DNA of 64,000 bases. Source: Cyanobacterium sp. Dongsha4 (GTDB lineage: Bacteria; Cyanobacteriota; Cyanobacteriia; Cyanobacteriales; Cyanobacteriaceae). The position numbers were made by a program, and so were the translations under genes. The notes under the pieces are model-generated. The model saw only the letters and a list, made by a program, of their open reading frames with translations, was not told the origin of the DNA and did no database searches. The stretch spans positions 2,555,326 through 2,619,325 of the forward strand of contig NZ_CP084098.1 in the NCBI RefSeq assembly GCF_036345015.1, given 5' to 3'. Below are positions 26,399 to 37,481 of the stretch, one piece after another. Position 1 is the stretch's first letter; every line of letters begins with the position of its first letter.

Positions 26399-26776
26399 TT
26401 AATTTTTATTTTTGCTGTCTATGGGAGAGGATTGATAAAGTAAAAAAAATTGATTAAATATTCCTAAAGTTTGGCTTTTATATACAGGAGTTTTAACTTG
26501 ATAAATACTAAAAATAAGATAGTTATTTCTGATGGTATTTTCTGATAAAAATTGCTCGATCGCACCTGAACTTTGATCAGCTACAAAGTTACAAGTTAGA
26601 CTTTTTAAACTACTTAATATATCCTCTGACTTATTAGTATTACAAATTTGGTCTTTTAATGAGGCTTGGGTATTTTCAGTAATAAATTCATTAAACTTTT
26701 GTTCATTGGGATTAGTGAAGTAGCTGTAACCAAAAAAAACAGCTAATATTAGTAAAGAAATTCGAGATAATTTCAT
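26399..26776 (-). CDS. DUF4359 family protein
   Basis: A 125-residue protein with an N-terminal hydrophobic segment (ISLLILAVFFGYSYFTNP) that could be a signal anchor. A small predicted extracytoplasmic domain follows, with two cysteines (DQICNTN, LTCNFV) and the family-style ending YLIFSIYQVKTPVYKSQTLG. The layout fits cyanobacterial DUF4359 proteins, whose function is unknown. It lies 32 bp downstream of the lptC-like gene on the same strand and may be cotranscribed with it. Confidence 0.7.
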   Translation of the reverse strand: MKLSRISLLILAVFFGYSYFTNPNEQKFNEFITENTQASLKDQICNTNKSEDILSSLKSLTCNFVADQSSGAIEQFLSENTIRNNYLIFSIYQVKTPVYKSQTLGIFNQFFLLYQSSPIDSKNKN

Positions 26777-26808
26777 AATTTTTACACTTAAAATAAACTA
26801 CAAAAAAA

Positions 26809-27945
26809 TTATTCTTCGGGATAAATATTGGTAATCACTCTGGTACTATTATCTCCTTGGACAGTAATATTTTTATCTCTAAGATTACCCCATGCTTTAA
26901 TACCTTTTAAGTTTAAATCTGGATTTAATTGACGATAATAAACATTTCCCTCTGCATTAATTTCCTCATTATCTACATTCCAAACCATTTTATCTGCATA
27001 AATTTCTGACTCTTTATCTTTAGTTTCTCCGTAAATTCCTTCTTGTAAATAAACCTGATTTTCCTCTAAATTAAATTTAACAAAATTGGCAGTTAAAGTT
27101 GTTCCTTTATCTGGTTGTATCAACTTAGTTGGTTGATTGGATTCCATGATGCGATCGCCGTAATACCAAACAACACGAGTTGTTGCCGCTTGAAGAGAAG
27201 GCTTAATCGATTGATATTCCACATCACCACTTATGACGGCTACGCTATTATTCAAATCAACTTCTACTTGTTGGCTATTTAGTTTATCCGTGATAATTTT
27301 TTCATCAAAACGAATCATATTTAAAGGCTTATTACCAATCACTTTATCTTGAGGGATTCGCCAATATAAATGTTCCGTAGTTAATTGTAAAGTTGGTTTA
27401 TTAGTAGTTGCGAAAACATCTTGACTTAACTCTAAAACTTGGTTTTTCGTATTATATATTCCTTCCTTTGCCGTCACTATTAATTTTTCATGACTAGCCT
27501 TAATTTTATCTTTTCCTGTTACAACCAAAAAATTATCCTCTGGTTTCCAAACCACTTCTTCTCCTCTAAATTCAGCTTTATTTCGAGGATCAATAACTAA
27601 AATATTTCCCTCTAAAAAAATTTCTTTTCCCTCTTTTGTCACCTCTCCTCTATCAGCTTTTACCTTCAAAATAATCTCATTATTTTCAAATAAGTTACCT
27701 ACTATTTCCTCTATTTTTGCACTTTGATTATCCTGAGCATAAATTGCTTTTTCGGTACTAATTCTCCAAAGAGTATTACCATCAGCATTAGATTGTTCAA
27801 TGGTAGAATTATAAAGAACTAAACCTTGTTCTACTTCCCTATTAGTCTCATTATCATTAACTTCTTGAGGAGGTTGACTTTGACCCTGACAACTAACTAA
27901 GAAAAAGCACAAGCAAAGAAAAGCAAAAGATTTTTTAATGAACAT
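26809..27945 (-). CDS. lptC: LptC-like LPS export periplasmic lipoprotein
   Basis: A 378-residue protein with a lipoprotein signal (FLCLCFFLVSCQGQ, lipobox L-V-S-C, Cys about 19). A long repetitive beta-strand domain of the LptA/LptC/OstA type follows, with recurring phrases such as GKEIFLEGNILVIDPRN and LEENQVYLQEGIYGETKD. In E. coli, LptC links the LptBFG ATPase complex to the periplasmic bridge for lipopolysaccharide. Cyanobacterial LptC proteins are about this long, much longer than the roughly 190-residue E. coli form. The downstream neighbour is the DUF4359 gene, and the upstream def gene ends 58 bp before its start. Confidence 0.8.
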   Translation of the reverse strand: MFIKKSFAFLCLCFFLVSCQGQSQPPQEVNDNETNREVEQGLVLYNSTIEQSNADGNTLWRISTEKAIYAQDNQSAKIEEIVGNLFENNEIILKVKADRGEVTKEGKEIFLEGNILVIDPRNKAEFRGEEVVWKPEDNFLVVTGKDKIKASHEKLIVTAKEGIYNTKNQVLELSQDVFATTNKPTLQLTTEHLYWRIPQDKVIGNKPLNMIRFDEKIITDKLNSQQVEVDLNNSVAVISGDVEYQSIKPSLQAATTRVVWYYGDRIMESNQPTKLIQPDKGTTLTANFVKFNLEENQVYLQEGIYGETKDKESEIYADKMVWNVDNEEINAEGNVYYRQLNPDLNLKGIKAWGNLRDKNITVQGDNSTRVITNIYPEE

Positions 27946-28003
27946 TATTTGTTTTCAATAAGTCTTAAAATTGTTGACTAAAAATAACTCAAAACTGAAA
28001 ATT

Positions 28004-28522
28004 TCATACCAAAGATTTATCCAGTTTTAGCTGTGCCTCCGACATCAAATCCTCTTGAAGATGATCCACAAAAAGAATGCCATTAAGATGATCTAATTCA
28101 TGTTGAATAATTCTAGCGATAAAATTATTATATTGTTTTCGATGCCATTGACCATCACGGGTAAAATATTCTACCTCTATATCTCGATAACGGGCAACCA
28201 TACCTCTTTTTTGCTTAACACTTAAACATCCTTCTTCTTTTATCACTATTTCCTGAGAATGATTAACAATTACAGGATTTATCATGGCAAACGGTGACAT
28301 AAAAGGTGCGTCAGGATAACGAATATTGGGATGAGAAGCCACAACAATGATTCTTTTTGACATTCCCACTTGAGGGGCGGCAATACCAACACCATGAGAC
28401 TTGAGAGTTAAATCTAATAGCTCATCAATAATATTTTGTATTTCTTGGCAGTGAACATCTTTAACTTCTTGTGCAATTTCTCTTAAAACTGGTTCACCTA
28501 TTTGTAAAATTTCCTTGATCAT
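28004..28522 (-). CDS. def: Peptide deformylase
   Basis: A metalloenzyme that removes the formyl group from nascent N-terminal methionine in the cytosol. All three catalytic motifs are present: GVGIAAPQVG, EEGCLSV (metal-binding Cys) and HELDHLNG (metal-binding His pair and the catalytic Glu). I place the start at the ATG at 28522 (MIKEILQIGEPVLREIA), giving 172 residues, typical for the family. A longer frame from a TTG at 28552 would add ten non-conserved residues. It precedes the lptC-like gene on the same strand. Confidence 0.93.
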   Translation of the reverse strand: MIKEILQIGEPVLREIAQEVKDVHCQEIQNIIDELLDLTLKSHGVGIAAPQVGMSKRIIVVASHPNIRYPDAPFMSPFAMINPVIVNHSQEIVIKEEGCLSVKQKRGMVARYRDIEVEYFTRDGQWHRKQYNNFIARIIQHELDHLNGILFVDHLQEDLMSEAQLKLDKSLV

Positions 28523-28722
28523 AATCACATTTTTAAAACCATTGTTGAACAACCAATTATCTGTCCTAGTATATCGTTTTCCCTAATCACATCAACTGAA
28601 TGTATAAACCGCATTACCTGACGATTATTGGTATCGAGCAACACAAATTTTTCCAAACTTCTTCTTATACTTTTCTTAATTATTTCTTAATTTTTTCTTA
28701 AATCACTGGTGTGAGGTCTTCA

Positions 28723-30309
28723 ATGTCGAAAAAAAATATTTATTGCCTAGCCACCGTTTTAAGTGTCTTAGCAACCCCTGCTATCGCCCAAGAAACTCTA
28801 TATAGTTTCAATGAAGCAGATTCCATGGCACAAATTAATTCTGTGTCGCAATTAAGAGATGTTTCTCCCACTGATTGGGCATTTGAAGCCTTAAGAAGTT
28901 TGGTTGAGCGTTATGGTTGTATTGTCGGCTATCCCGATCGCACCTATCGAGGAAATAGGGCTTTAAGTAGATACGAATTTGCCGCAGGTTTAAACGCTTG
29001 TATGCAACAGATGGAAAGACTTATTGCCCAAAGTGAAAGCGTCTTAAAAGAAGATATAGAAACCCTCAAACGCCTGATGGGAGAATTTGAAACAGAATTA
29101 GCCGCCCTCGGTACAAGAGTTGACAACCTCGAAGGCAGAGTAGCATTTTTAGAAGATCATCAATTTTCTACCACCACCAAACTAGGGGGGGAAGTTGCTT
29201 TTACCCTTGCTCAAGCCTTTGGGGACAAAGTTACTAATCCAAATACTGGTATTAGCGACGATTTAGACACTCAGACTGTTTTAACTACTAGGGTAAGACT
29301 TCAGTTAACCACCAGTTTTACAGGTAAAGATATGTTACTCACTCGTTTGACGGCGGGTAATTTAGGACCATCTTTTGCACGTCAAACCTTTACCGATGAA
29401 GGGCGTTTTGCTTATGATGGACAGTTAAACAATGATGTTACAATTGATCGTCTTCATTACTACTTTCCCGTTAACAACAATCTCAGAATGTTTGTTATGG
29501 CAAGTTTAGGAGGACATCACTTCTATGCAGACACCTTTAACCCCGGTTTAGAAGCAGGAGGAGGAGCAAATGGTGCATTATCTCGATTCGCAGAAAGAAA
29601 CCCCTTATATCGTCTTGGTTTAGGTGGTCAAGGGGTAGGTTTCCGATACAAACTAGGCACAAATTTTGAACTATCCGCAGGTTATTTGGCAAGAGGAGGA
29701 AATGACCCTTCTGAGGGGCGAGGCTTATTCAATGGTAATTACTCCGCCATGGGACAATTAGTCTATAAACCTACTGACAGAATTAAATTTGGTTTTAGCT
29801 ATTTAAACGGTTATGATCCTAACGGAGTCGGTTCTGCATTTTCCTTTGGCGGTACGGGTACAAGATTTGCAAACTTACAATTAACAGGTTTAGGAGTTCC
29901 TAACCGTCCAATTTCTAGCAATTCCTATGGCTTACAAGGTCAATTTGATATTACTCCTAATTTCAGTCTTCGAGCTTGGGGGGGCTATACTTCTGCTAAA
30001 CTAATCGGCTTAGGTGAAGGAGAAATTTGGAACTATGCCCTTGCTTTAGCCTTTCCAGACTTAGGAAAAGAAGGAAGCATGGGAGCGATTATTGTTGGTG
30101 CTGAACCCTATTTAGGAGGTTTAGATGTGCCTCAAAATCCTCGTTTAGTCAACGATACTCCCTTACACGTAGAGGTTTCTTACAAATATCCCCTAACGGA
30201 TAATATTACATTAACCCCGGGCTTAATCGTTTTGGCCGCACCTAATCAAAATAGTGGCAGAAATGATCCCATCTATATAGGTACTATCAGAACAACCTTT
30301 ACCTTTTAA
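28723..30309 (+). CDS. SLH-domain outer-membrane porin (cyanobacterial iron-uptake porin family)
   Basis: A 528-residue precursor with a signal peptide (MSKKNIYCLATVLSVLATPA, cleavage near AIA-QE). An SLH domain follows (about 45-105: LRDVSPTDWAFEALRSLVER, YGCIVGYPDRTYRGNRALSR), which tethers the porin to the peptidoglycan-linked polysaccharide. A short coiled coil (about 110-150) leads to a 16- to 18-strand OprB-like barrel ending in TTFTF, with a terminal aromatic residue for BAM recognition. Relatives are implicated in inorganic ion and iron permeation. The ATG at 28723 is preceded by TGAGG at proper spacing, so I prefer it over the GTG at 28711. Confidence 0.88.
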   Translation: MSKKNIYCLATVLSVLATPAIAQETLYSFNEADSMAQINSVSQLRDVSPTDWAFEALRSLVERYGCIVGYPDRTYRGNRALSRYEFAAGLNACMQQMERLIAQSESVLKEDIETLKRLMGEFETELAALGTRVDNLEGRVAFLEDHQFSTTTKLGGEVAFTLAQAFGDKVTNPNTGISDDLDTQTVLTTRVRLQLTTSFTGKDMLLTRLTAGNLGPSFARQTFTDEGRFAYDGQLNNDVTIDRLHYYFPVNNNLRMFVMASLGGHHFYADTFNPGLEAGGGANGALSRFAERNPLYRLGLGGQGVGFRYKLGTNFELSAGYLARGGNDPSEGRGLFNGNYSAMGQLVYKPTDRIKFGFSYLNGYDPNGVGSAFSFGGTGTRFANLQLTGLGVPNRPISSNSYGLQGQFDITPNFSLRAWGGYTSAKLIGLGEGEIWNYALALAFPDLGKEGSMGAIIVGAEPYLGGLDVPQNPRLVNDTPLHVEVSYKYPLTDNITLTPGLIVLAAPNQNSGRNDPIYIGTIRTTFTF

Positions 30310-30517
30310 TTATTTTGGCTCTTCTACTTTGAGTATGATAAATTGTTAGTTAAGATAGAAAAAGGGGAAGAAGCAATTTAAATAGGTTTTAGTTTACCTA
30401 AATTTTAGATATTAGACTTGTTGTGAAATAATGTCTTAAAATGCTTGAAATCCTTGGTATATAAGATTTACAAACACTTCTAGCCTCAATGGCTACAACT
30501 TATACCCAGTAAAGTTT

Positions 30518-31435
30518 TCAGACGTTTTTTTTGTTATTTTGCAACAACTCTATTGTTTCTAAGGTTTTTCCTAATCCCAATCTTGCCATTTGCCATGCGT
30601 GGAGAGATCTACGAAATTCAGGATCTTCATAACGAGGCATTTTATCCAACATTGCTTTAAAGTATCCCACAACAATTAAAATCCCACCAATGACATAAGG
30701 TTTTTCCCACATTCGGTATAAACCAATGGCGAATATATACAAAGGGTGTGTACCCATAAAATATTGTCCTTTTCCCCATCTTAATCTTCCTTCAATAATC
30801 CCTTTTTCAGATGAACCCATTAACCGTTGATGGATAAACATTAAATTCGGATCATTAATACTACGAGTTCGCCATCCCTTCATTCTCGCCCGATGAAAAG
30901 CAATGCCATCCCAGTGAACTTCTCTTACTAACCCCCCAATATCTTCAAAACATTGACGACGATAGAAATTAATTTGTCCGGCTACCATCTCGTCTGCCAT
31001 TCTTTCTAAAGTAAGTTTACCATCTTCTAATAAGTATGATTTTCCACTAGCAGAGCCTAAATGGGGATCTTCTCGAAAATATGCTAATAAACTGGAAAAA
31101 TACTCTGGTTTAAACTCTAAATCTCCATCTAACTTGCCAATAAAATCATAATCTTTTGTTTTTAATCTTTCATAACCATAGTAAAAGGCTTCTACAACAC
31201 CTGGTCCTACAGAACGTTTACCTCGATCTGGTTTTGTAATAACGTGGATCCATGAATATTTTTCAGCGGCTTTTTGTAAGATTTCTGAAGTTTTATCCGT
31301 TGAACCATCATCGACGATTAGCCATTCTTTGGGGGTTAATTTTTGATTTGCAACGGATTCGATTGTTTTTTCCAGATAGTGTTCCTCATTACGTACAGGA
31401 GAAATTAATACTATTTTCGATTCAAACTCACTCAT
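30518..31435 (-). CDS. Glycosyltransferase family 2 protein
   Basis: A 305-residue GT-A enzyme. The nucleotide-binding start is VLISPVRNEEHYLEKTIES, with WLIVDDGSTDKTSEIL. The DXD-equivalent is GKLDGDLEF, and the acceptor-side region has REVHWDGIAFHRARMKGW. A hydrophobic C-terminal segment (PLYIFAIGLYRM, then VIGGILIVVGYFKAML) suggests membrane association. The substrate is unknown. Polysaccharide or lipid-linked sugar synthesis is the usual role. It lies 57 bp downstream of clpB on the same strand. Confidence 0.85.
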   Translation of the reverse strand: MSEFESKIVLISPVRNEEHYLEKTIESVANQKLTPKEWLIVDDGSTDKTSEILQKAAEKYSWIHVITKPDRGKRSVGPGVVEAFYYGYERLKTKDYDFIGKLDGDLEFKPEYFSSLLAYFREDPHLGSASGKSYLLEDGKLTLERMADEMVAGQINFYRRQCFEDIGGLVREVHWDGIAFHRARMKGWRTRSINDPNLMFIHQRLMGSSEKGIIEGRLRWGKGQYFMGTHPLYIFAIGLYRMWEKPYVIGGILIVVGYFKAMLDKMPRYEDPEFRRSLHAWQMARLGLGKTLETIELLQNNKKNV

Positions 31436-31492
31436 TTTTTTTTGTAAACTGAATTGTGGATTAATGAAACAATACCTATTACTCGTTACTGA

Positions 31493-34132
31493 TTACTCAT
31501 TACTTTTCTCCTCTTTCTTACTAAATACTAAATGATCTTTCTCAAAACTAACTAACACCGTATCCCCTTCCGTAAAAGTCATTTCTAAGATTTTCGTAGC
31601 CAAAGGATTTTCTAATTCCCTCTGTATTGCTCGTTTTAAAGGGCGTGCACCATAGATAGGATCATACCCCACATTTACAATGTAATCCTGTGCCTCTGGG
31701 GTTAACTCAATGGCAATTCTTTGTTCACTCAACAGATTCTCAAGGCGTTTGAGTTGTAAAGTAACAATATGCCTTAACTCCTCTTTCTTCAAGCCATGAA
31801 ATATAATTAAATCGTCAATGCGGTTAAGAAACTCAGGGCGAAAATGCTTTCTTAATGCCACTAATACCTTATCTTTCATCGGTTCATAGTTGTTATCATC
31901 CCCTGCTAATTTGAGGATGTATTCACTACCTATATTTGATGTCATCACAATAATCGTATTGCGGAAATCCACTAAACGCCCCTGACTGTCGGTAATTCTA
32001 CCATCGTCTAACACCTGTAAAAGAATGTTAAACACATCCCGATGGGCTTTTTCCACCTCGTCTAACAATACCACTGAATAAGGGCGACGGCGTATTGCCT
32101 CCGATAATTGCCCTCCTTCTTCATAGCCTACATACCCCGGCGGTGCGCCAATGAGACGGGAAACTGCGTGTTTCTCCATGTACTCTGACATATCAATTCT
32201 GACCATTGCGTCTTCAGAGTCAAACAAGAAACCTGCTAAAGCCCTTGCTAATTCGGTTTTTCCGACCCCTGTAGGTCCCATGAACAAAAATGACCCGATC
32301 GGGCGATTGGGGTCTTTCATACCCGCCCTCGCGCGTCTAATGGCTGCTGAAACGATGGATACCGCCTCGGTTTGTCCGATCACTCTTTCATGAAGATGGG
32401 ATTCTAATTCGAGGAGTTTTTGTCTTTCGGTTTCTAAAAGGCGATTAAGGGGGATTCCAGTCCATCCTGCCACGATTTCTGCTATATCCGCTTCGGTGAC
32501 ATCTTCCCTCAACATGGCATTGTCTTGGGATTGAATTTCGATTAATTTCGCCTCTTTTGCTTCGATGTCTTGTTGTAAAGTCTCTAGTTTGCCATATTTG
32601 AGTTGGGCGGCAGTATTTAGATCATAAGCCCTTTCTGCCTGTTCTACTTGCAAACGCAATTCTTCTTCTTCTTCTTTGAGGGCGTTAATTTCGTCTAAAA
32701 ATTCTTTCTCGATTTGCCATTGAGATGACAATTCCCTCTGTTTCTCCTTCAATTCCTCTATTTCTTTGGAAATGCGATCGAGGCTTTCAAGGGTAGCTTT
32801 ATCGGTTTTCTCCTCTCCAGATAAAGACAGTTTTTCCATCTCTAACTGCATCAAACGGCGATCGAGGTTTTCCAATTCAACGGGTTTAGAGGTAATTTCC
32901 ATCTTTAATTTAGCCGCCGCCTCATCCACTAAATCAATGGCTTTATCAGGTAAAAAACGCCCTGTTATATAACGATGGGATAAAGTTGCCGCCGCCACCA
33001 AAGCAGAATCGTTGATTTTCACCCCGTGATGGACTTCGTAACGCTCTTTTAAACCCCTTAAAATAGAGATGGTATCCTCAACACTAGGTTGCTTGATATA
33101 AACTTGCTGAAAACGCCTTTCAAGGGCTGGATCTTTTTCGATGTGTTTCCTATACTCATCAAGGGTACTCGCCCCAATACAACGCAATTCTCCCCTTGCT
33201 AACATGGGTTTGAGGAGGTTTCCAGCATCCATCGCTCCTCCTTCCCGTGAACCTGCACCGACTACGGTGTGTAATTCATCGATAAATAAAATAATTTGTC
33301 CATCGGAGTTGATGACTTCTTTTAACACACCCCTCAATCTTTCTTCAAATTGTCCCCGATATTTCGCCCCTGCGATTAAACTACCCATATCAAGGGAAAT
33401 TAGTTGTCTATCTTTGAGGGAATCTGGTACATCACCGTTAACGATTCTTTGGGCTAACCCCTCGGCGATCGCAGTTTTTCCCACCCCCGGTTCACCAATC
33501 AAGACAGGGTTATTTTTGGAACGTCTGGACAATACTTGAATGACTCTACGCACTTCTTCATCCCTACCGATAACGGGATCAAGTTTTCCTGCTCTGGCTT
33601 CTTCCGTCAAATCTCGTCCAAATTTAGTTAAAGATGGTTCAGATTCGGTTTTTTCGGTCTTTTCTTCCGTTTCTGCTTCCATTTTCTCGATTTTAACTTT
33701 GAAATCTCTTACTTTCTGTTCAAAGTCTTGGGGATCGAGGTTGAAACTGCGTAAGGTTTTTTTACCGATTCTTTGATCATCTGCAAAGGCAACCAATAAG
33801 TGAGAAACACCGATATATTCATCCTGCCAACTAATCCGACAATTCTCGGCGCGATCGAGCATTAAATCCAAACTACGACCTAAGTATAACTGATCCACGC
33901 TATACATTCTCGGTTGACGGGTGGCAAAGGTTTGTAATTGTTTTTGCAACCTATTAATTTCCACATTCGCCTTTTGGAATATTTGTACAGCGATGGTATC
34001 TTCTGCTAGTAAGGCAAGGAGCAAATGTTCTACTTCCAAATTCTGGTTTTTTAACTCCTTACAAATCTCCTGCGATCGCACGATCGCATCCCAAGCAATT
34101 TCAGTAAACTTATTTGGATCAGTTGGCTGCAT
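31493..34132 (-). CDS. clpB: ATP-dependent disaggregase ClpB
   Basis: A Hsp100 chaperone that extracts polypeptides from aggregates together with DnaK. The 879 residues show an N-domain (about 1-150), a first AAA+ module with Walker [16 protein letters not shown] (about 205-220) and Walker [16 protein letters not shown], the middle coiled-coil domain (about 410-530), and a second AAA+ module with [15 protein letters not shown] (about 610-625) and [11 protein letters not shown]. The N-terminus [17 protein letters not shown] resembles the heat-inducible cyanobacterial ClpB1 type. No CIRCE element was found in the 250 bp upstream. Confidence 0.95.
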   Translation of the reverse strand: MQPTDPNKFTEIAWDAIVRSQEICKELKNQNLEVEHLLLALLAEDTIAVQIFQKANVEINRLQKQLQTFATRQPRMYSVDQLYLGRSLDLMLDRAENCRISWQDEYIGVSHLLVAFADDQRIGKKTLRSFNLDPQDFEQKVRDFKVKIEKMEAETEEKTEKTESEPSLTKFGRDLTEEARAGKLDPVIGRDEEVRRVIQVLSRRSKNNPVLIGEPGVGKTAIAEGLAQRIVNGDVPDSLKDRQLISLDMGSLIAGAKYRGQFEERLRGVLKEVINSDGQIILFIDELHTVVGAGSREGGAMDAGNLLKPMLARGELRCIGASTLDEYRKHIEKDPALERRFQQVYIKQPSVEDTISILRGLKERYEVHHGVKINDSALVAAATLSHRYITGRFLPDKAIDLVDEAAAKLKMEITSKPVELENLDRRLMQLEMEKLSLSGEEKTDKATLESLDRISKEIEELKEKQRELSSQWQIEKEFLDEINALKEEEEELRLQVEQAERAYDLNTAAQLKYGKLETLQQDIEAKEAKLIEIQSQDNAMLREDVTEADIAEIVAGWTGIPLNRLLETERQKLLELESHLHERVIGQTEAVSIVSAAIRRARAGMKDPNRPIGSFLFMGPTGVGKTELARALAGFLFDSEDAMVRIDMSEYMEKHAVSRLIGAPPGYVGYEEGGQLSEAIRRRPYSVVLLDEVEKAHRDVFNILLQVLDDGRITDSQGRLVDFRNTIIVMTSNIGSEYILKLAGDDNNYEPMKDKVLVALRKHFRPEFLNRIDDLIIFHGLKKEELRHIVTLQLKRLENLLSEQRIAIELTPEAQDYIVNVGYDPIYGARPLKRAIQRELENPLATKILEMTFTEGDTVLVSFEKDHLVFSKKEEKSNE

Positions 34133-34202
34133 TTTATGTCAATTATCGGTTTTCACAAATCTAATTATTAATCTTTTTTAACATAAGTGTCAAAGGTTAT
34201 TT

Positions 34203-34320
34203 GACCTCAGTTCGGTTTTAGAATATCGGATAAGGGTAGGTTTGACGGTTGCAGGTTGCCTCTTACCGTGTGCATCGTTACCCATTACTCATTGTCTTTG
34301 CCCTTTTTTATTTCCGATTT
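34203..34320. repeat. Partial copy of the IS982-like miniature element
   Basis: ACCTCAGTTCGGTTTTAGAA, followed by TATCGGATAAGGGTAGGTTT, matches the right end of the 17219-17416 element almost base for base. The copy then diverges and ends in a CTTTGCCCTTTTTT module, with no opposite terminus visible. Confidence 0.65.
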
Positions 34321-34380
34321 CAGCAGATAATGCTAAAGTGGAGGGAGTATATTTTTTTAAAGTACGGGGAATAAATTTTA

Positions 34381-34767
34381 GTGAAACCGAACTTTAACAA
34401 CAGAATAATTAATGTTAATGACTCTGGACTGGGTTGCTTACTCACCTTAGTAATAGTTAGCCTATTATTGGGAGCAGTGGGTTTACAATGGGTTGTTAAC
34501 AGCTTTTTAATTCTCATCGCTTTTTTAATTATTAGTCCTGTTATTGCTTTTTGGGGTTTTCGTTGGTGGTTAAAAAGAAATTTAGTAGAGGATTCATGCC
34601 CTGTCTGTAACTATACTTTTACTGGCTTTAATAATACTGATTGTCGTTGTCCTAATTGTGGCGAATCTCTCCGAGTAGAGTCTGGAAAGTTTATAAGAGA
34701 AACTCCACCCGGTACAATTGACGTGAAAGCAGTAGATGTTGATGTTTCTGGAAATAATAACGAGTAA
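34381..34767 (+). CDS. Small membrane protein with zinc ribbon
   Basis: A 128-residue protein starting at GTG (34381) after a GGGGA stretch. Two closely spaced membrane helices (about 18-60: LLTLVIVSLLLGAVGLQWVV, then ILIAFLIISPVIAFWGF) are followed by a cytosolic four-cysteine ribbon (CPVCNYTF...CRCPNCGESL) and a short beta-like tail. This layout is common in cyanobacteria, but I do not know a characterised function. It is convergent with the Fur-family gene, the two stop codons being one base apart. Confidence 0.65.
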   Translation: MKPNFNNRIINVNDSGLGCLLTLVIVSLLLGAVGLQWVVNSFLILIAFLIISPVIAFWGFRWWLKRNLVEDSCPVCNYTFTGFNNTDCRCPNCGESLRVESGKFIRETPPGTIDVKAVDVDVSGNNNE

Positions 34768-34768
34768 T

Positions 34769-35176
34769 TTAAGAGAATTCTTTTTCCTGACAGGCTTCAC
34801 AAATTCCAAAAAACTCCAAAGTGTGATAGTACAACTTAAAGTTTTGAGAAGAACACCACTGATTAAACATATCATCTACGGGACATAGTTTCTGCTTTAA
34901 AAGAAAAGACTCTCCACAATTAATACAATTAAAATGATGTGTGTGATGGTGATTGTCACTAATTAAAGAATATAGAGATTCGCCGTTTAAACGATTTCTT
35001 TCTTGAACAAATCCCTTGAGATGTAAAGTTTTAAGAGTTCTGTAAACCGTTGCCAAACCTATTTTTAACTTACTTTCTCTTAATTTTATATATAATTCTT
35101 GTGCTGTAATTTCTTGATTAATAGATTTTAGTATTTGCAATATTTTTTGTTGATTTTTAGTAAGTTTAATAAGCAT
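34769..35176 (-). CDS. Fur-family metal/peroxide-responsive repressor
   Basis: A 135-residue regulator. The winged-helix N-terminus has LTKNQQKILQILKSINQEIT and LATVYRTLKTLHLKGFVQE. The C-terminal dimer domain has the His-rich HHHTHHFNCINC and a second Cys pair, CEACQ, giving the structural zinc site (CxxC...CxxC). The histidines of the regulatory metal site are present, but they do not by themselves distinguish Fur, Zur and PerR. A perfect 7-1-7 Fur-type palindrome lies 135 bp upstream of its start, close to hemB, suggesting auto- or neighbour regulation. That link is inference. Confidence 0.85.
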   Translation of the reverse strand: MLIKLTKNQQKILQILKSINQEITAQELYIKLRESKLKIGLATVYRTLKTLHLKGFVQERNRLNGESLYSLISDNHHHTHHFNCINCGESFLLKQKLCPVDDMFNQWCSSQNFKLYYHTLEFFGICEACQEKEFS

Positions 35177-35253
35177 TTTTTGTTGATTATTTTAGTCGCT
35201 AAATAATAGATTTTAGGTAATTTTAAATACTTTTAATACTTTATCATTCTTAA

Positions 35254-36315
<1,062 letters not shown>

Positions 36316-36323
36316 GTTAATGT

Positions 36324-36520
36324 AACCTGAGTGCAGGATAAATTTTCTCCGTCATGATGACAAAAGGGTAAATCCCCCTTTATCTCACTGAAATAGGGGT
36401 AGGGCAAAAGGCAAAAGTTTTTAATTAACTTCCCTCTAATACCCCAACACCTCAAAACCCAAATCCCCCAAAACCCTCACACCTGTAACCTGATACTTGT
36501 TTTAGGGATAATTTATCATA
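36324..36520. repeat. Degenerate miniature-element copy/composite spacer repeat
   Basis: It begins AACCTGAGTGCAGGATAAAT, a variant of the IS982-like left end, and continues with GGGCAAAAGGCAAAAG, TTTTTAATTAACTT and CTAATACCCCAACACC modules. It ends near ATAATTTATCATA, a tail also seen at about 49890. It fills the spacer between the convergent hemB and gun4. Confidence 0.6.
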
Positions 36521-36545
36521 TCCAAAGTAAGAGAGCCATAATAAT

Positions 36546-37229
36546 TTATTTTTGCCATGCAGGATGAGAAAGTAAAGCATCCATAACTCTTACACCCCGG
36601 AGTTGATTGGATAAGGGTAAATGCCCGATGGGTGCAGATAAATCCCAAATGAATTCTTGAGGATATTTTGTCCATTTATTACCGCTTTTCCATTTTAATT
36701 TAGTCCAAAGTTGACTATAATCTTTGCCTAAAGATAACCATAATTGACGTTGAATTTGATAACCAAATTTGCCTTCAGAGTAGGTTTGCCAAAGAGTATC
36801 AATCGTTAACAAATCCGTTTCTGAGAATTTTTCTACTTCTGTGAAATATACCCATTTCCTTCTAATGGCTGTTTCTCCAGCTAATTCACAAAGTTTTACT
36901 CTGGTTAAAGTATCTGCTTCTTGATATTTTTTTCCTATCAATAATATTTGTAATTCACTGTAATCAATATTCTTTTCTGAGGATAATTGAACGATTCCTT
37001 GAGGAAAATGTTGATTTAAAAAGGTCTCATTTTCTGAATTATTACTATGTTTTAATACTTGATATATTTTTCCTTTTAGTGGTGATATTTCTTCTGGATT
37101 AGATAATAAAAAATCTCTTAAAAATTGGTAATTTTCTTCTCCTTTTTCAACAATCTCATCGATTAAAGCTATTTTATTTTTATCAGAAGTTTTAGTAAAT
37201 TTATCTTTAAGGGTTTCTAATTCATTCAT
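36546..37229 (-). CDS. gun4: GUN4 tetrapyrrole-binding regulator of Mg-chelatase
   Basis: Gun4 binds protoporphyrin IX and Mg-protoporphyrin and stimulates Mg-chelatase through ChlH. The 227-residue protein has an N-terminal helical bundle (about 1-80) and the GUN4 core (about 85-227). The core has KLCELAGETAIRRKWVYFTE, TIDTLWQTYSEGKFGYQIQR and the conserved ending FIWDLSAPIGHLPLSNQLRG. This is the two-domain layout of Synechocystis Gun4 (about 230 residues). It is encoded close to hemB, an earlier step of the same pathway, but convergently, so the two are not an operon. Confidence 0.93.
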   Translation of the reverse strand: MNELETLKDKFTKTSDKNKIALIDEIVEKGEENYQFLRDFLLSNPEEISPLKGKIYQVLKHSNNSENETFLNQHFPQGIVQLSSEKNIDYSELQILLIGKKYQEADTLTRVKLCELAGETAIRRKWVYFTEVEKFSETDLLTIDTLWQTYSEGKFGYQIQRQLWLSLGKDYSQLWTKLKWKSGNKWTKYPQEFIWDLSAPIGHLPLSNQLRGVRVMDALLSHPAWQK

Positions 37230-37481
37230 TGTTGATTATTTATTATTTTTAAATATTATTTTTAAGATAATTGCTACTATCTCTAATTCAAGATTCAATT
37301 TTGAATAATGACTAATAGTTTTTTATATTTTTAGAAATTAGTTAGATAGTTATTATAATTTTATGAGTTAAATAAAAAAGCAATAATAAACTAAATTTAT
37401 CAATTATTATTTTTTCATCTTTACCATTTTACCATTATGATCTTGGGAAAGAAAAGGAGAATTGAGGTGAATCTTTAATAA

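Noticed and set aside
28711-28722. GTG start for the porin gene
   Set aside because: The ATG at 28723 has a TGAGG ribosome-binding site and a proper signal peptide; the GTG would place the TGAGG inside the gene.
33141-33539. 132-aa plus-strand ORF inside clpB
   Set aside because: Antisense shadow of a strongly conserved AAA+ coding region; no domain recognised. The same applies to other plus-strand ORFs in clpB, the giant gene and cysW.
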